64,000 nt of DNA from Dicaeum eximium (taxonomy: Eukaryota > Chordata > Aves > Passeriformes > Dicaeidae). Location of the stretch: contig VWZP01005658.1 of NCBI GenBank assembly GCA_013396995.1, positions 1,780,358 through 1,844,357 of the forward strand, written 5' to 3'. Below are positions 27,781 to 41,021 of the stretch, in pieces. Made by a program: the position numbers and the translations under genes. The notes beneath the pieces are model-generated. The model had not been told where the DNA came from, did no database searches, and worked only from the letters and a program-made list of their open reading frames with translations. Each line of letters opens with the position of its first letter. Positions within the stretch are counted from its first letter, which is position 1.

Positions 27781-29436
27781 GTAAGTGCCGCTGGTGTGGC
27801 CTCCTGAGGGCTGGGAAGGCCCGGCTCCGTGAGGGCTGCCTACCAAAAAGGTATTTCCAGGCATGGGCCAAAGGGCGTCTGCCCGAGGTGGCTCAGTATG
27901 TGGGAGATTCCTTCTACTTGAACTCTCCCGAGTTTGTGGGATGGGGCTCTGGGTGAGGAACCAGAGGAAAGGAGGAAAGAGAAATGTGAGTTAGAAGCCT
28001 TGCGAAGTAGTATTTACACATCGTGATTTTGTACCCTTAAAACACAAATAAGTTTACTCTCAAAAATGCCTCACAAATAAATGTGGTGCGACATTTAACA
28101 CAAATAAACAGCAAATCCTTAAGTATTCCTTCCAAAGAAAGTTAAGTTTAACTGCACTTTCGAGGTAATCAGACTTAAGGCAGAGGGGTAAAGAGTAATC
28201 TAACATGTCATTCCAAGAACATAAAATTAACCTCTGGCAGTGGGAAGTCTGTATATATTTTCCACATTGTACCTGGAGATGTTAGGTGTCCTGCCTTTCA
28301 CCAGTGCAGATAACTGGTTTTTCAAACAGGGAAATAAGCAATGTTAAATATCCTGGAAGAGTTTTTTGAGACTTTGTTTTAAAATATCCTGCAAAATGTG
28401 TGCTATGTCTATTTTTCAGAGTAATCTAATAGAATCATCAATGAGAAATGTTGAACAGTAAACAAATGAAATTTAACAAATCTGATTATGAGTTTATAAG
28501 ATTATGAAATAAAAATGCAAATATACTATAATCTTTGTTTCATTTTGAGGCATTTTTTACTTAGTTTACTTACTTTATATTTATTTGAGAGACAAACACA
28601 AATGCTTGTTTCAAGCTGGACATAATGATTTAGAAGATGTAAAATTTCAGAAACTTTTCTGAGGAAGTTTTTAAAATGTCTTACCAGAACCAAAAAAACC
28701 CATGTATTTTTAAACTAGGAGGAAGGTCTCAGTTTGTTTTCATTAAGTAAATCAAAATAATGAACATATGTTCTTTCAGGGAAGAACTGTTGCACAATAA
28801 CTGTAGCTGAAGTGCTGTAGTGGCCTGTCCCACTGCCCCCATAGGAATCCTATCAGAGCTCTGCCTGTCTATGGAATGTGACTGAGTGTTCTGGGGTCTT
28901 TGCTATTCGTTTTTGCACTCGGATAATAAAAATAATATGGTTGTTGTTGTTATTATTATTACTGTCTTCAGGTTTTTGGTTCTCATATCTTTTTCCTGTC
29001 ACACACTTCAGGTATCTCTTCTTGGGTTTGTTTTCAGCTGCCCAAATACATCCTGAAAACAAACCAAAATCAGTTAACATAAACCATGCAAAAAAAGCTT
29101 CATAACTGTCAGTGTAAGCTGAAATTGTTCTGCAAATGTTCATCATACAAAGCATTACCAGGAAGTTGGTGTCATTGAAAAATAACTGGTTTGGACTGTT
29201 TGAAAAATTCACCTTTGATTTTATGGCAATAAGATTGTTTGAGTATTGTTCAGTGAACGTATGTATTTGAATATATCACTATATTTTCTGAAGCTAATGC
29301 ATCTGATTCCAGCAAAACTTCCCAATTCACTCAAATTTTAATTCCTTACACCTCAAAACACCTTCACATAAGTAGTGCCTCCAGTTTTAACTTCTGCACG
29401 TGTAAAACTTCTGGATGCTAGTTAACCTTTCTACAG

Positions 29437-29485
29437 GCTATGGAATCTCCTGCAAAGGGACCTGTGTCAAAAATAGCAGTTGAAG
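29437..29485 (+). other. Exon-like segment with in-frame ATG (unproven)
   Basis: A 49-bp segment follows a pyrimidine-rich acceptor (ctttctacag) and ends at a good donor (gaag|gtatgtg). Its ATG at 29440 reads MESPAKGPVSKIAVE and leaves one base at the donor. That phase fits the F-box exon at 46282, which needs one incoming base. The peptide does not resemble the N-terminus of F-box protein 36 as I recall it. It could be an alternative 5' exon of FBXO36 or a chance pairing of splice signals. Confidence 0.2.
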
Positions 29486-32400
29486 GTATGTGCATCACTG
29501 ATGTTCCAAGTTGTGTCTCATGTAAAATATATTTAGCCATCCTGGGTTAGTGTGGAGGAGGCCTCACTGTTGGTTCACATTCCCAGTGTGCTATTTTGCA
29601 GTCTCCTAATAAATAACTCTTTGCCTGAAAGGCCTCACAGTGTAAGCTTCCAGCCTGGCTTACATGAATGCTGAAACCTGCTCCTTTGAATAGCCCCATT
29701 CTTGGAAGTGAGTGGTTTCAGAACTGTCTGTTATTTTTTTCTTTAGGGGATCTTGTTTGCATAGTGGATTTGTATGAAAGCTCCCATAATTCTGTCCAGT
29801 GTTGCCTTTCTTTGAACAGTCTACTTGGGCTTTACTTGAGCAGTAAATTCAGCTCCTCCAGGATGAAGTTATCAATTACTGGGCATGTCTTATAAAGCTC
29901 CAAGGCTTGTGTACCTGTGGTCGTGGCCAGGATTTCCAAGTATCAGCTGACTATAAAGTCAAACTGTCACAGAATCAGAAATCCTGTCCAAATACAAATG
30001 ATCTTAATAAGGTGTTAGGGCAAGAAAGTTAGTTGCATAAATGAGTATTCACAGAATACAGTTCACCCAGCTGGACTGTGTGGAAGGAGAGATCTTCTGA
30101 GCCATCAGTGAAAATAATTTTTTTCAAGTACCTATTCTAAGTCAGCAATCATAATTTTACAAATGCACAGAAACTATTCCACATATTTCCCCTGTGTGGG
30201 CACCTGCCAGTTCCACTGCAGAAATATAAGACTAAAAAAGACAACTTCAGGTCATCCAGTCCCAGTGCCTGCTGTTTCATCCAGCTGCATAATAGATCTT
30301 CATAGCAAAAATGGGATTTGATGTGTTTCAAAGGCAGGGAAGCTTTTTTTCCTCTGCTACTTCGCACAGAACAACTGCTCCAGATCATCACTTCTCTGAT
30401 GGTTAGAAGTGGAGTTATGCAGATTAATTTACATTTATTTCGTTTGGATATCTTGTAGGTAACAATGGTGTAAATATATATGATATATTGTATATATTTA
30501 ATAAATATGCACTCTGGATAGGGTTTGTTTTGTTTTTTCAGTCTCCACTTGTGAAACAGAGTCTCTGCTTCTTGGTCGCTCTCATCTTCTCACTGCACTT
30601 ACTCCCATTAGTACTTTTGTTCTTAATAATAATAAGCCTAACAAGTACCATGTGCAAAAGCATTGTTTCTTTCCCATGTCTTCTGGAAAATCCTGAGTGA
30701 TTTAAATTTTAGGTTTGTATTTAACTTTCTCTACCAAAATCACATTAATGACTCTTGATCATCCTTCGATTAGTTATTATTCCAATGTCTTTCTCCTCTG
30801 TCAACTTTCAATTTATAACCTTTTGGTTTATGGCAGAAATTATTTCCAAATGAATTACTTCACTATTTTTACTTTTCAGATTTTATTTTTTTATTTGTTT
30901 TCTTTTTTCCTCTCCAGGACTGCTCTGAGTTGTTATGAAGGAGAAGTTGGTGTACATGTCAGAATAAACATAATAAATAAAAAAATAATTCTTGGCCATA
31001 AAATGTATTCTAGGAATCCTGCTAGTATTCATGGGAATGGTGAATAGTTTTCATTTTGTTTGATTGTATTACGTTTTGTTTGATGTATTATTACATAGAA
31101 TGGGAATCTTTTTGTTCAAGACTGACACGAAGGATGGCAACTTGTTTCACATATACCTTTACTGTACATGTTTTTCAACCTTGAAATGCCAAATTAATAT
31201 TTGATATGCCAGCTATAATTTGGCAAGGCCTATTACAAAAAACAATAGATGTTATCTGTTTGTACAAGGCAAGTGATTAATCCTATGGCTTCCAACGTTA
31301 AATGTAAGATGGCTTGAGAGAGCCACACAAATAACCTTACAAAATAACATTTCTTATAAATTGTCTAACAGATGATAAGTACAGGTTTTGAAAAGTGCAA
31401 GAGAGGAATCCAGATGGTGGGGTAGTGTAGGAAAGATCAGTCACTCATTTTGGTCAAACAAGGAATATAGACACACATCCCCCATCCTCAAAAAAAAAGT
31501 CTGGTGCTTAATCTGCTTATAGGGCAGGCTGATAACTGGAATGATGAGGCCAGTAACAAAAGAAATGTAATGGGAAAATGATCCGCTCAACATGTAATTA
31601 ATACCAGCATCTGTCACCATTTAATGAATGCTACACTAATCAGAAGATTTTGTCATGTTAGTAAAATGTTCAGCTACTTACCCACAAAAGACCAGCTTGG
31701 TACATTCACAAGGCTGCCGTGTTTCTGTGCAATATTCCACTCATGATCTGCCCATGTAACAGCCAGGACTCTGTCAAACATGCAACTGCAGAATTGTGTG
31801 TTTGGCAGAGATCAGCAAGTGGTTCTCTCAAAGATATACACAGGACATGTAGATGAGCAGACAGTGTAAGTAACTGGGCAAACAGTTCTGATGAATGTTC
31901 TTGTTCTTTACCCCTCATTGTTCCTATTGTTTAGTGTTTGCTTCTATGTCTTCAATCAGTTTCTGATTAAATCAATCCATTCTGAGCACAGCACATTATT
32001 TTCAATACTGAGTACTATAGTATTTGCTCAAAAGATCCTATAATTAGTTGTTTCAATTTTAAAAAGACAGTTTTCTTCTGGCTTTTTTAGTTGTAAGCAA
32101 AAATTCTGACCCTACAGCACTTAAATCTTTAAGGGTTTTTTTTTAAATATTTTTTCAATAAACAACCTAATTCAGTAACTGATCTCAGTAAGTCCTATAC
32201 TACAAAAACCCAAACAAAAAATCACCATCACCAACATAACCCAAACAAAAATTACACAAAACAAAACACCTCAACAACTTATCATTTTTAATAAAATTTC
32301 CATTTTAGGAGACATTAATGATGGTTGTAGTGGTGGGCTGGTGATTTTCAGTTGTGAGAACCGTAATGATTTATTAAACCTGCAAGGATAGCTCCTCCAT

Positions 32401-35400
32401 TTGGAAAAAAGGTACTATACAGTTAACTGTTATATCTTGGGCTTGTTTTTAAGTTTTTATGATGACATGTGATATGTAACCTGTTTGATTGACAGCAGAT
32501 GCCATTTGAAGTGCTTAGGCCAGATGGATGTTGGGGGAGAGGAAATTAACAGATGTTCTAATAGTAATTGAGCTGAAATTAATTTCATGTTACACAAAAC
32601 AATTTTTGGAAAGATAAGTCTTATTTTAAGTAAAGATCTGTGGGAGATGAACCTTTTTCAAAATTCTGCTATTTTATTTGCATTTGAAACCTGAGAGATG
32701 CCATATCAGTTACTACCTAGCCAGATTCTATCCAAGTCTCTTCTTTGACTTTTCAAACAGAGATTTGTGTTCTTAGCAAACAAAAAGAGCACAGAAATTT
32801 CTCAAGAGAGAGTTTAAAAATTGTATTTTTATTTTGAGCTATTTGTATGGAGGACTTCAAGTGCATAAAATAGGAACTTCTTGTTGTTTTCGTAAAGTAG
32901 AAGTATTTCAAGTATAGTTTGTTGCAACCAGGAGATGGCAGCCATTTTGTCCCAGCTCAGGAAATACTCTATGTTGAAAAGGTGTATTTCCAAAAGAATC
33001 AAACATTTTCATGGTAATGGTATCACACAGTATTAAGCAGTTATTATCAGGAGAATGTTTATTAAACCTAAAATACATAGGGAAATCGCCTTTGCTTTTT
33101 TGCCGTCTCTAATTCAGAGATCAAAGTAAACAGTAGAGCTGCTTGGAGAAAATGGAGATGGTTTCTCTGGGGAAATAATGCTACAATGGAAAAACATGAA
33201 TGCTGTTGTCAGGTGTTTCAGTCCAAAGCTAAAATAAGCTGGTTTAGCAGTGTTGTGACGTGTTATGGTTTGGATGCCTGATGGTACCTCACTTCTGTGA
33301 TGTGCCACCTCTGGCTGTATGCAGTTGCTAGATCTTACCCATAAGGTTTTGGAGAAGATTTGAGAATTCCTTGGTCATGCTGCAATATTGAAGATGTAAT
33401 ACAGCACAAGAACTGACAGAGGAAAACGTGGGTTTTTAACAATGGAAATACAGTTTGTGATGTGTCGCACTGGCAACGCTGGAATTTCAGGGCTTTTGTT
33501 ATTAGTGGAGCAAGATTTCTCTACAGAAGGCATTACATACAGCAATGTAAATGGTGGATTTTTACCTTCCCAGAAGACTCAATTCTCTTTTTTAGAGGGT
33601 GGTTGTTTTGTGGTTCTTCCCCACAAACATTGCCAAATGATTAACCCTGTGAAACATTCAGTTATTGATTTGAAATTAGATATATAACTTATATGGAGTG
33701 ATTATTCCTTGGAAAGTTGAGTTCTTAGTGAGCCTATGATAATGCAGTGCTGTTGTGTGGGCTTATAAAATCCTTTTCCAGTAGTGGTTGAGCTGTTATT
33801 TGAAGATGCATTGGAATATTCTCATATCAGTTTCAATTAAGGTAGGTTAAAGATGATAAAGTAATCTTAGTTTATTTGCTATTAATGTGGTTTACTATAT
33901 CACTGGTAGTCTAGAGATGTATTTTTCACTTTTTTCTCAGCTGGGCTTTATCTACTTATAACTAATCTTTACTATACAGACAGCAGGATCTCACAGAATT
34001 GCAATGTTTAAGCCCCCATTTTAAGTATTATGCATGGTTTTAATATTTGTGGCTTTCTTTAAAAGTATCATACTTGATCTAGTCCTACCTGCAAAAGATA
34101 ATTTGCAGGTCATGAAGGTGTAATAGTTTCTCAAGGTAAGCAATCACAACTACTTTCTGCTTAATAATGTAAACATTTATTGCTGTAACCAAGTCAGGTT
34201 CACATATTCTCTATTGCCAGTGCTTGTTCTTTAGAAAAAAAGAAAGATTCACTTTCACTTGCCTTACTTCGGTAGCAAATCCTTGTCAGTCTTGTTCTCT
34301 GTCTTGGGATAACTCAGGAGTAATTCGACTTTCATGTTACTAAAGGTAAGTTTGTGTTCTTGCCTGTTTTGTTTTCCTTTTTCCCGCTTCAAGTTAGAAA
34401 AATAATTATTTCTTTTTTCTGTCACTTTATTAACCAAGCAGTTTACATTATTTCATTTTCATATACACAGTAGCATTCATGATGAAGAGTTGTCAGATAT
34501 GTTTACTTGACTAGGCATACCATATATTTATACTTTTTTCATTTATCAAAAATAATTAAATGTACTCAGCAAAGTGTTCAAGGGAAAGAAGAAGGCAAGA
34601 AGTGTAGAAGGCAAAGCTAGAAAAGGTTCAGAATTTTTATCTCAAAGTGAGATAGGCTATGAGAAGTATTATCTAAAGATGCACTAGTGTAATCTACATG
34701 TAATTTTTAAACTATGTTGCTTGTCTGAACTGCTCAATGGATTTTGATTCAAAAGATTTGCTTGATTTTGATTTGGTATAAACTGAATCAGTTTGTGTTA
34801 AACTGAAATAAGCCTAAATAAAACCAAAATAAAAGTGTCTGCAGCTTCTGGATGGACTTCACAAAATTAGATTAAAATTGCGCATTGGGTATAATGAGGG
34901 TAAATGTCATTTGTTGGCTGAAACAAATTATCTGGAGAAGGGTGGGAACTTGAAGAATGAACACTACTTCACAGTAAAATGATAGAAATCATTTGTTGGA
35001 AAACTCAAAATAATACTGTAGAAGCAGAAGCCTGGGAGAGTATCTGAAGCCAGAGTTCTAAATAACGTAATAGGATGATAGTGAACAATAGAGTGAAAGG
35101 AATGACAGCAGATGGGGATTGCAAGCAAGAGAAGCTGTGTAGCTGGAAAGCATCAGAAAAGCAAGCAGATACTTGTGACAGAAAATGCAATGTATGTTTT
35201 AATACATGTGCATATCAAATTATCATGACAAATGATAATGGGAGATTTCAGCTTTTGCTAAGTTGATGCTACAGCTGAGTTGTACAGTTGTTTCCTCCTG
35301 TGCAGTTTACAATGAGACTGAAACCTAAAGGTAACAAATGTTAAGTTTCATAAATGAGTAATTAAAATTGGACTGAAAAAATCCTACCGTTTGAAGAAAC

Positions 35401-38400
35401 GGGAAAAAATCAACCAACGCGTAGCAAGCACATGCTCCCTGTAGTACTGGGGTGATAAGTGATGGAGAGAAAGGGCACACTTGTTAACACAGCTTTCTCT
35501 AAAACCTGGAGCGTAGGAGCCGAGTATATGAGAATGCCTGCACCATGTGATAGATTTTTTAGTGTTCCTGTCTTCTGATTTGAGGTGGAATTAAAGCTGT
35601 AAATAGACAGCAAGGGAACTTTGAAAAACACACCGATAGTGTTAGTTTGTTCTTAAAAAATGTGGTGAGATTTTAGGAGCCAGTGCAATAGATGTTCCTC
35701 AAAATTTAGAGTAGGAGATGTCAGTGCTGAAAGTGAGCTGCCCACGTAAGAATATAGGAAAACAGTTTTCAGCAGATATTAGATTAAACTGGTGGCAGAT
35801 ATATGCAAATCAGGAAGATAAGTATACAAGATGGGAGCAGTGGGATGATTTAACTAAGACTTCATCTGTAATAAAAAGGATTGCCAGTTATATGTACAGA
35901 CCCTGCTAAAAGAGGTAGATTCCCTAAAAAATTACTTTGCACTGTAACACTGCTGTACTTCAGGACATTTTATACAGATAGCAAAAGTCTAACTGCTCTT
36001 TTCTGTTGTTTGGAGTTTTTTACCCTAATAAAGAGGAAACAAAATCAAACGCAAAAAAAAAAAAAATTCAAAGCATTGATTAGACCTGAAATTGTAAGAG
36101 GAGACCTTGAAACTGAATGAAGGAGGACAAAACTAAAAGAAATGGTTTTAAATTAAACCTGTCAGTATCTTATCTATCTAGAAAGGAATATTATGTCTTG
36201 CACTTAGCTTGCATGCTTTGTTCTGTTAAGTAGTGGAATAATCTCTTTGTGGCAGTCTGACCTAGGTCTGCCTGTTCAATCACATTAATAAATGGCAAGT
36301 ATCATGCTCATAACTGAAGACTGATGCTCTAGAGTAATATTTTATTCCCTCTGATAGTTTCGTTTTCCCTTCATCAAATGCCCTCCCTTCTGCATTGCCT
36401 CTCGCTCTTGTATTGTTTCTGATCTGTGTGCACAAGTCCGTACTAGGTAGACCTTAGCTTCCTAAGCACCTTTGCTGTAAGCAGCTGGGATAAACAGCTT
36501 TACCTACTTTTTGTTTTTTACTTTCCTCACTTTTTATTTATTCTCTCTCCCACCCACAAGCTCTGGGAAAACCAAGGAAGAAAGATACTGAAATACGAAT
36601 AAACCAGGTATGAAACTGAGAGAAAGGGAAGAGACCATGGCAAGACAACAGATTTTGTGCTCAAATATAAGTACTGCATTCCCCAATAGAAAAGACAATT
36701 ATTATGTCAAAGCTCGTTATTATATCTTCCCCCTGTATTTAACTGAAATGTTTTTCAGATGCTCTAAGTGGGAGCCTTTGGTAGTCATGCATACACACAC
36801 GCAAAACTAATCCCTTGGTTTAAGTGGGTTGGTGTTTCCAAGCGTGAGCGAAGTGAGGGAAAAATTATCAGCTTCGTATTTGCTACATGTGAAATTTTGG
36901 AATTGAGACATTTCTCTTCTCTTCATGCACTTGAAATACTTGTTAAAAGCACCACACAAAACAGTTTGCCTTGACACCAGGAAGTTATCTTTTTTCCGTG
37001 TGTCATTGTCTTTACCTCTGAACTCTGCTACAGTCACTGTTATATTTTTGTTTGCTAGCTAAATAGTTTTAACTTTCCTTGCTATTAATAGTAAAACTTC
37101 GTTTTTTCCAAAACCAAAGCAGACCTAGGGAAGGGAAGTATGTGGGTTTCCATGATGACTAATGTGGTCCTGAGAAGAATCTGTACAAACTTTCAAGTAC
37201 ACAGTGTTGTCCAGAATTTCAACTCAATGTGTATGGGTATTTCTTGTAGAAGTTACTTTAGCACAGCTGGGTATTAGCTTTTACATGTTAGAGTCTTTGG
37301 CATATATGCAGTGAACATCTCTTAGCAAGACTGAAAAGCGGACTGTGTCTAGTAAATGCCAAATAAACCTACTTTTTCTTCTCATGAGTGCACATCAAAA
37401 GGAAACTTTTATCTTGTAGAAATGTAATCCTATCAGTGTAGACAAAAGAGCAATTTGTATAATTTCCTATACTATAGCAAATGCAGATGTTGAGGTTTAG
37501 TATCAGTTGTGAAATTAAGCAGGGATCTTGTAAGCCCTACCTTAAATTTGAGAATAAAGTCAATAAATTGCCAAAAGAACAAAAAACATCTGATTTCACA
37601 GACGTAACAGGCAGCAATTAGTACCTGTTTGATTTCATATTGTTCATCCCTGAAATGTGGAATGGCACCCGTTCATGGCTTTAGTTTAATTTCAGTTTGG
37701 TGGACTCTTGCACTATTGTACCCAGATGTGTTTCATTTTTTGTGTTTACTCCTAAAAAGTTGTGCTTCAAAGACTTCTGAGAACTCCAAATAAATTAGAA
37801 CTTAATTAATTGCAATCTCTTGATAGTCCATTTTACTTTCTTTTTCAGGTCAAGCCCTGTCAGTAATTTTGAGCTACATACCAGCACCAGTCCTGAAACC
37901 AGTGTAGTCCCTTCTTCCAGGCAGAATTTGCTAGTGTTCACATTCTTGCATATTAACCAAATCAGGACTCTCAAAATAATCTGCTTTGGCCTATCATATA
38001 TTTTCATTACCAGGAGTCTAACTGGTTTTGAAGGCAGGAAGGAAAAAAGGAGACTTAACAGATTCTTCAGTTCCACAAGATCTGCATTCTTGCTTTTAAG
38101 TTAATCCCAATATGCCACTGTAGCCTGGCATGAAACAATTGCTCGTGTGTTATCGTTCCACAGCAGCTTATCCCACAGGGATCAAAATAGCATTGGCTTC
38201 CACTGGGTCAGTGTCCATGCCTAAGGATAGCCTGACTCCAGCCCTTTGTAAAGCTATGAAACATTTTATTTTAGTGCTTTTGCAAATACCTGCCCATTGT
38301 CAGTGCTAGCTGCTTCCCTAGTTTCTACACAAGACATAGTTGCCTCTTGGTGAAAATTGAGTACAATTTTAAGGTACCTGTTTCGCATTTTTTGAAGTGA

Positions 38401-40984
38401 CCTAGAAGCCTCAGCTTCATTCACTTGCAGAATTAGCATAGCTTTGTCTAAGCCTAAAGATTTCTGTTGTCCAACTCAAGTTTTCCTTAATTTCTTATGC
38501 AGTTAAAACTGCAGTGTGGATGTAAATGCAACTGTGTGAAAAACTTCATTATAAAGAAGAAAACCCCTCTACTGTGGTATCAGCTTCTCAAGTAGATGCA
38601 ACTATGTTAGAGTAAGAGTAGAAAAACTATGACGAAAGGGTGCCTTTTCATAAGTAAAAATTTTAGAAATATCTAATCTATAGTTATCTCCTTTAAGATA
38701 TTTCAGTAATGCTGATATTTATTCCACTTTTATTTTACAATTATTTAAGTGAGGATGAAATGGGCAATTTCTTAACCAGAATACATGGACGCAAATTGTT
38801 TTAAAACCAATAGATTAATTTGAAATTGTAGTAAAAATGCAACAACACTGTGCAAGAGAAAATAAGATAAAATGTTAAAATGAGTGACAGAAGCATTTGA
38901 ATACCCTAATTTTGAAATCAAGATTTATGGTCTTCTTCAATCTACAAAACCCAACCAAAAGCATAGGTTGTTTTTTTTTTAAAATACAATTCAGAAGTAA
39001 TATAATATAGGATAAAATAGTCTTAGAAAAGGGATTTAGTAGAGATAAAGTCTCTAAGACTAACTGAGAATGTGACATTTTCTCTGTAGAAGACACAATG
39101 GCTCCTTCGCTGTACAGTGGAATGAGATCTTGGACTGTAGTAACAAATCCAAGGCTAAAAACAAAGACTGGGGATTTAGGCCATTCACCTGGGACAGAGG
39201 AAAATGTTTGAATCTAGATCTCCTGAATCTCAACACCGTTATTTTCTAGATTCTGTAGTCACCTTCCTTCTCCAATGAATGTTTCTCCAACTATTTAAAG
39301 GAGAATAATTTAAGGGAAAAAATTAACCTCCATATAGCCTGTAATCTGAGAAACTCTATTTTGAGTTACTAGTTTTAAGCAAAGCAAAAAGCTGAATCTG
39401 AAGAAGTTTGAAATCCTAAAAATGTGTGCTGGGGAAAGAGAAAGTTTCTCATATTTGTCTTTGTATAGGGTTTCACAATTTACACTCTCTGTCTCAGCTT
39501 CCCCCAGAGGTTTCTTAGTATATGAGTCTGACACATGAGACTTGCCTTTACTTCTATAGCTTCCAAGTGAGATTAAAGGAAGAGTGAGACCCACAAGGTG
39601 GCTCACCATATGACAAATTTCAAATATTATTTTCTCATACAATGTTAAGAGTTCTGTGCTTCTGGCAATCTACAGTTCAGATTCATTTTTACAAGAGAGG
39701 CTTCCTAAATAGTTTATTTTTTGCTAATTTTCACTTAAATATTTAAGTTAAAAATTTGCCATGACTTTTTACCTGAAACCTTGTTTGTCTGCTGCTGTTT
39801 GGATTTGGGTTTGCTCGTCCTTTCCCCTTCTCTCTTTTTTAATGAAGAAAATGCCTATGGAATAAGCAGTGTGGCAGTGAATTCTTTACCACTTGCACCT
39901 CCAAATAACATCGAGAATGAAATGTGTCCATGGTAACCAGGATGCACTCATAACACTTTCCATTCTTCATCTTTTAATCTATGCAAATAGTATAGTATTA
40001 TAAAATCTGTGCAATATTTTTATTTGAAATAACCACATGCTAACCAATTACCAAGGTAACTGCAATTTGTCCTGGGTATTTGTACATAAATAAGTTTTTA
40101 AATGGATTGGTGCTATTGACTGTAAATCAAAGAATAATGTTTTGAAAAATCCCAGTGGTGTTCAATAAGATTACTTGAATATTTTACTTTTCCTGTGCCT
40201 CTGCATGTTGGCCTGATCTTTCCATTTTGGCAGAGTTCTATGGCAGGGTGCTTCCTGGTAAAGCAATTACGAGGAGGACATGTTATGGAATTGTGTATTT
40301 CTGTCTTTTTTTTAAATTCCCATTAAAATGCCTTGGAATTTGTACAACAATAATTTGTAATTGTACAACAATGCTGCAAGAAAGTACATTTTTATACCCA
40401 TATTAAAACATCTGCTGTAAGTGACAAGGGTATTTCATTTTGACTTATATTCCATTTTAAAGTTTTAGATTCTCTAAAGATAAAAATCTTTTTCAAGAAT
40501 CTAAACACACATATGCCCACTCTAGTGTTTGGAATAAATATGTTCTCGGGCACTCACGTATATTTAAGGTCACATTATAGATAAATTCACTCATACAAAA
40601 AAAAAAAAGTATATAGAATACTTACTGTGAAAAGATTGTCTTGCTTACAGCAGTGCAGACTTTGAGTATCTGCTATCTGTATACACTTTGTTTTGTTGTA
40701 CTGTATATCCCAGACTGAAAAGTATCAATTAATGTATTTTATAACAGATCCAAACACATTGTAATCTGTGGTGCAACAGAGCTCTGCTTTTTTAAGAATC
40801 AGACTTATAAAATTGTGTATAATTAATTTTCTGTATAGACTTAGAGATTTAATCTGAGAACGTTGTTAGGTATGCAAGTTCAGAAGTTTAAAAGCAACAA
40901 TTATTAATCGTTTTTGGTAAGTGGTTTTGGGGTCAGGTAGCTATTTTGTTTTTCAGTTGCACTTGGCATTTTCATGCTGAGAAA

Positions 40985-41021
40985 TTTGTTTGTTTGTTTG
41001 TTTGTTTGTTTGTTTGTTTTT
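40985..41021. repeat. (GTTT)n microsatellite
   Basis: About eight uninterrupted GTTT units end in a T run. It lies in the FBXO36 intronic region. Such tetranucleotide tracts are commonly length-polymorphic. Confidence 0.95.

Larger units (their letters stand above)
26120..27960. promoter_or_regulatory. CpG island: bidirectional TRIP12 / FBXO36 promoter
   Basis: GC content and CpG density rise abruptly at about 26.15 kb and fall at about 27.9 kb. The flanks are AT-rich introns of two genes pointing away from each other: the TRIP12 first coding exon is on the minus strand at 339-485, and the FBXO36 exons are on the plus strand to the right. This is the standard arrangement of a divergent promoter, and these two genes are known head-to-head neighbours in mammals. 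A YY1-type motif lies at 27590-27600 and a plus-strand splice donor at 27781. The non-coding first exon of TRIP12 must lie in the left part. Candidate minus-strand donors are CCG|GTGAGC at 323/322 of 26 kb (26323/26322) and AAG|GTGGGC near 26615, but I cannot choose. An N gap interrupts the island. Long open frames here on both strands are GC-rich artefacts. Confidence 0.88.

Noticed and set aside
25972..27871. Several long open frames on both strands in the CpG island (up to about 230-250 codons, some crossing the N gap)
   Set aside because: They overlap one another on both strands, are Pro/Arg/Gly-rich and match no family. This is expected in GC-rich DNA with few stop codons.
30235..30300. 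Possible CR1 tail (acttcaggtcatccagtccc)
   Set aside because: Only a short match in an otherwise unrelated context; too weak to call a repeat.
34319..34347. Segment ending at a strong donor (ctaaag|gtaagt), considered as an FBXO36 exon
   Set aside because: The frame in the required phase contains a stop just inside the segment (gag taa) and the peptide does not match.
37820..38104. 94-codon plus-strand open frame preceded by a strong acceptor (ctttctttttcag)
   Set aside because: The peptide is Ser/Thr- then hydrophobic-rich with no similarity to FBXO36 or any family I know, and no matching donor or upstream exon is evident.
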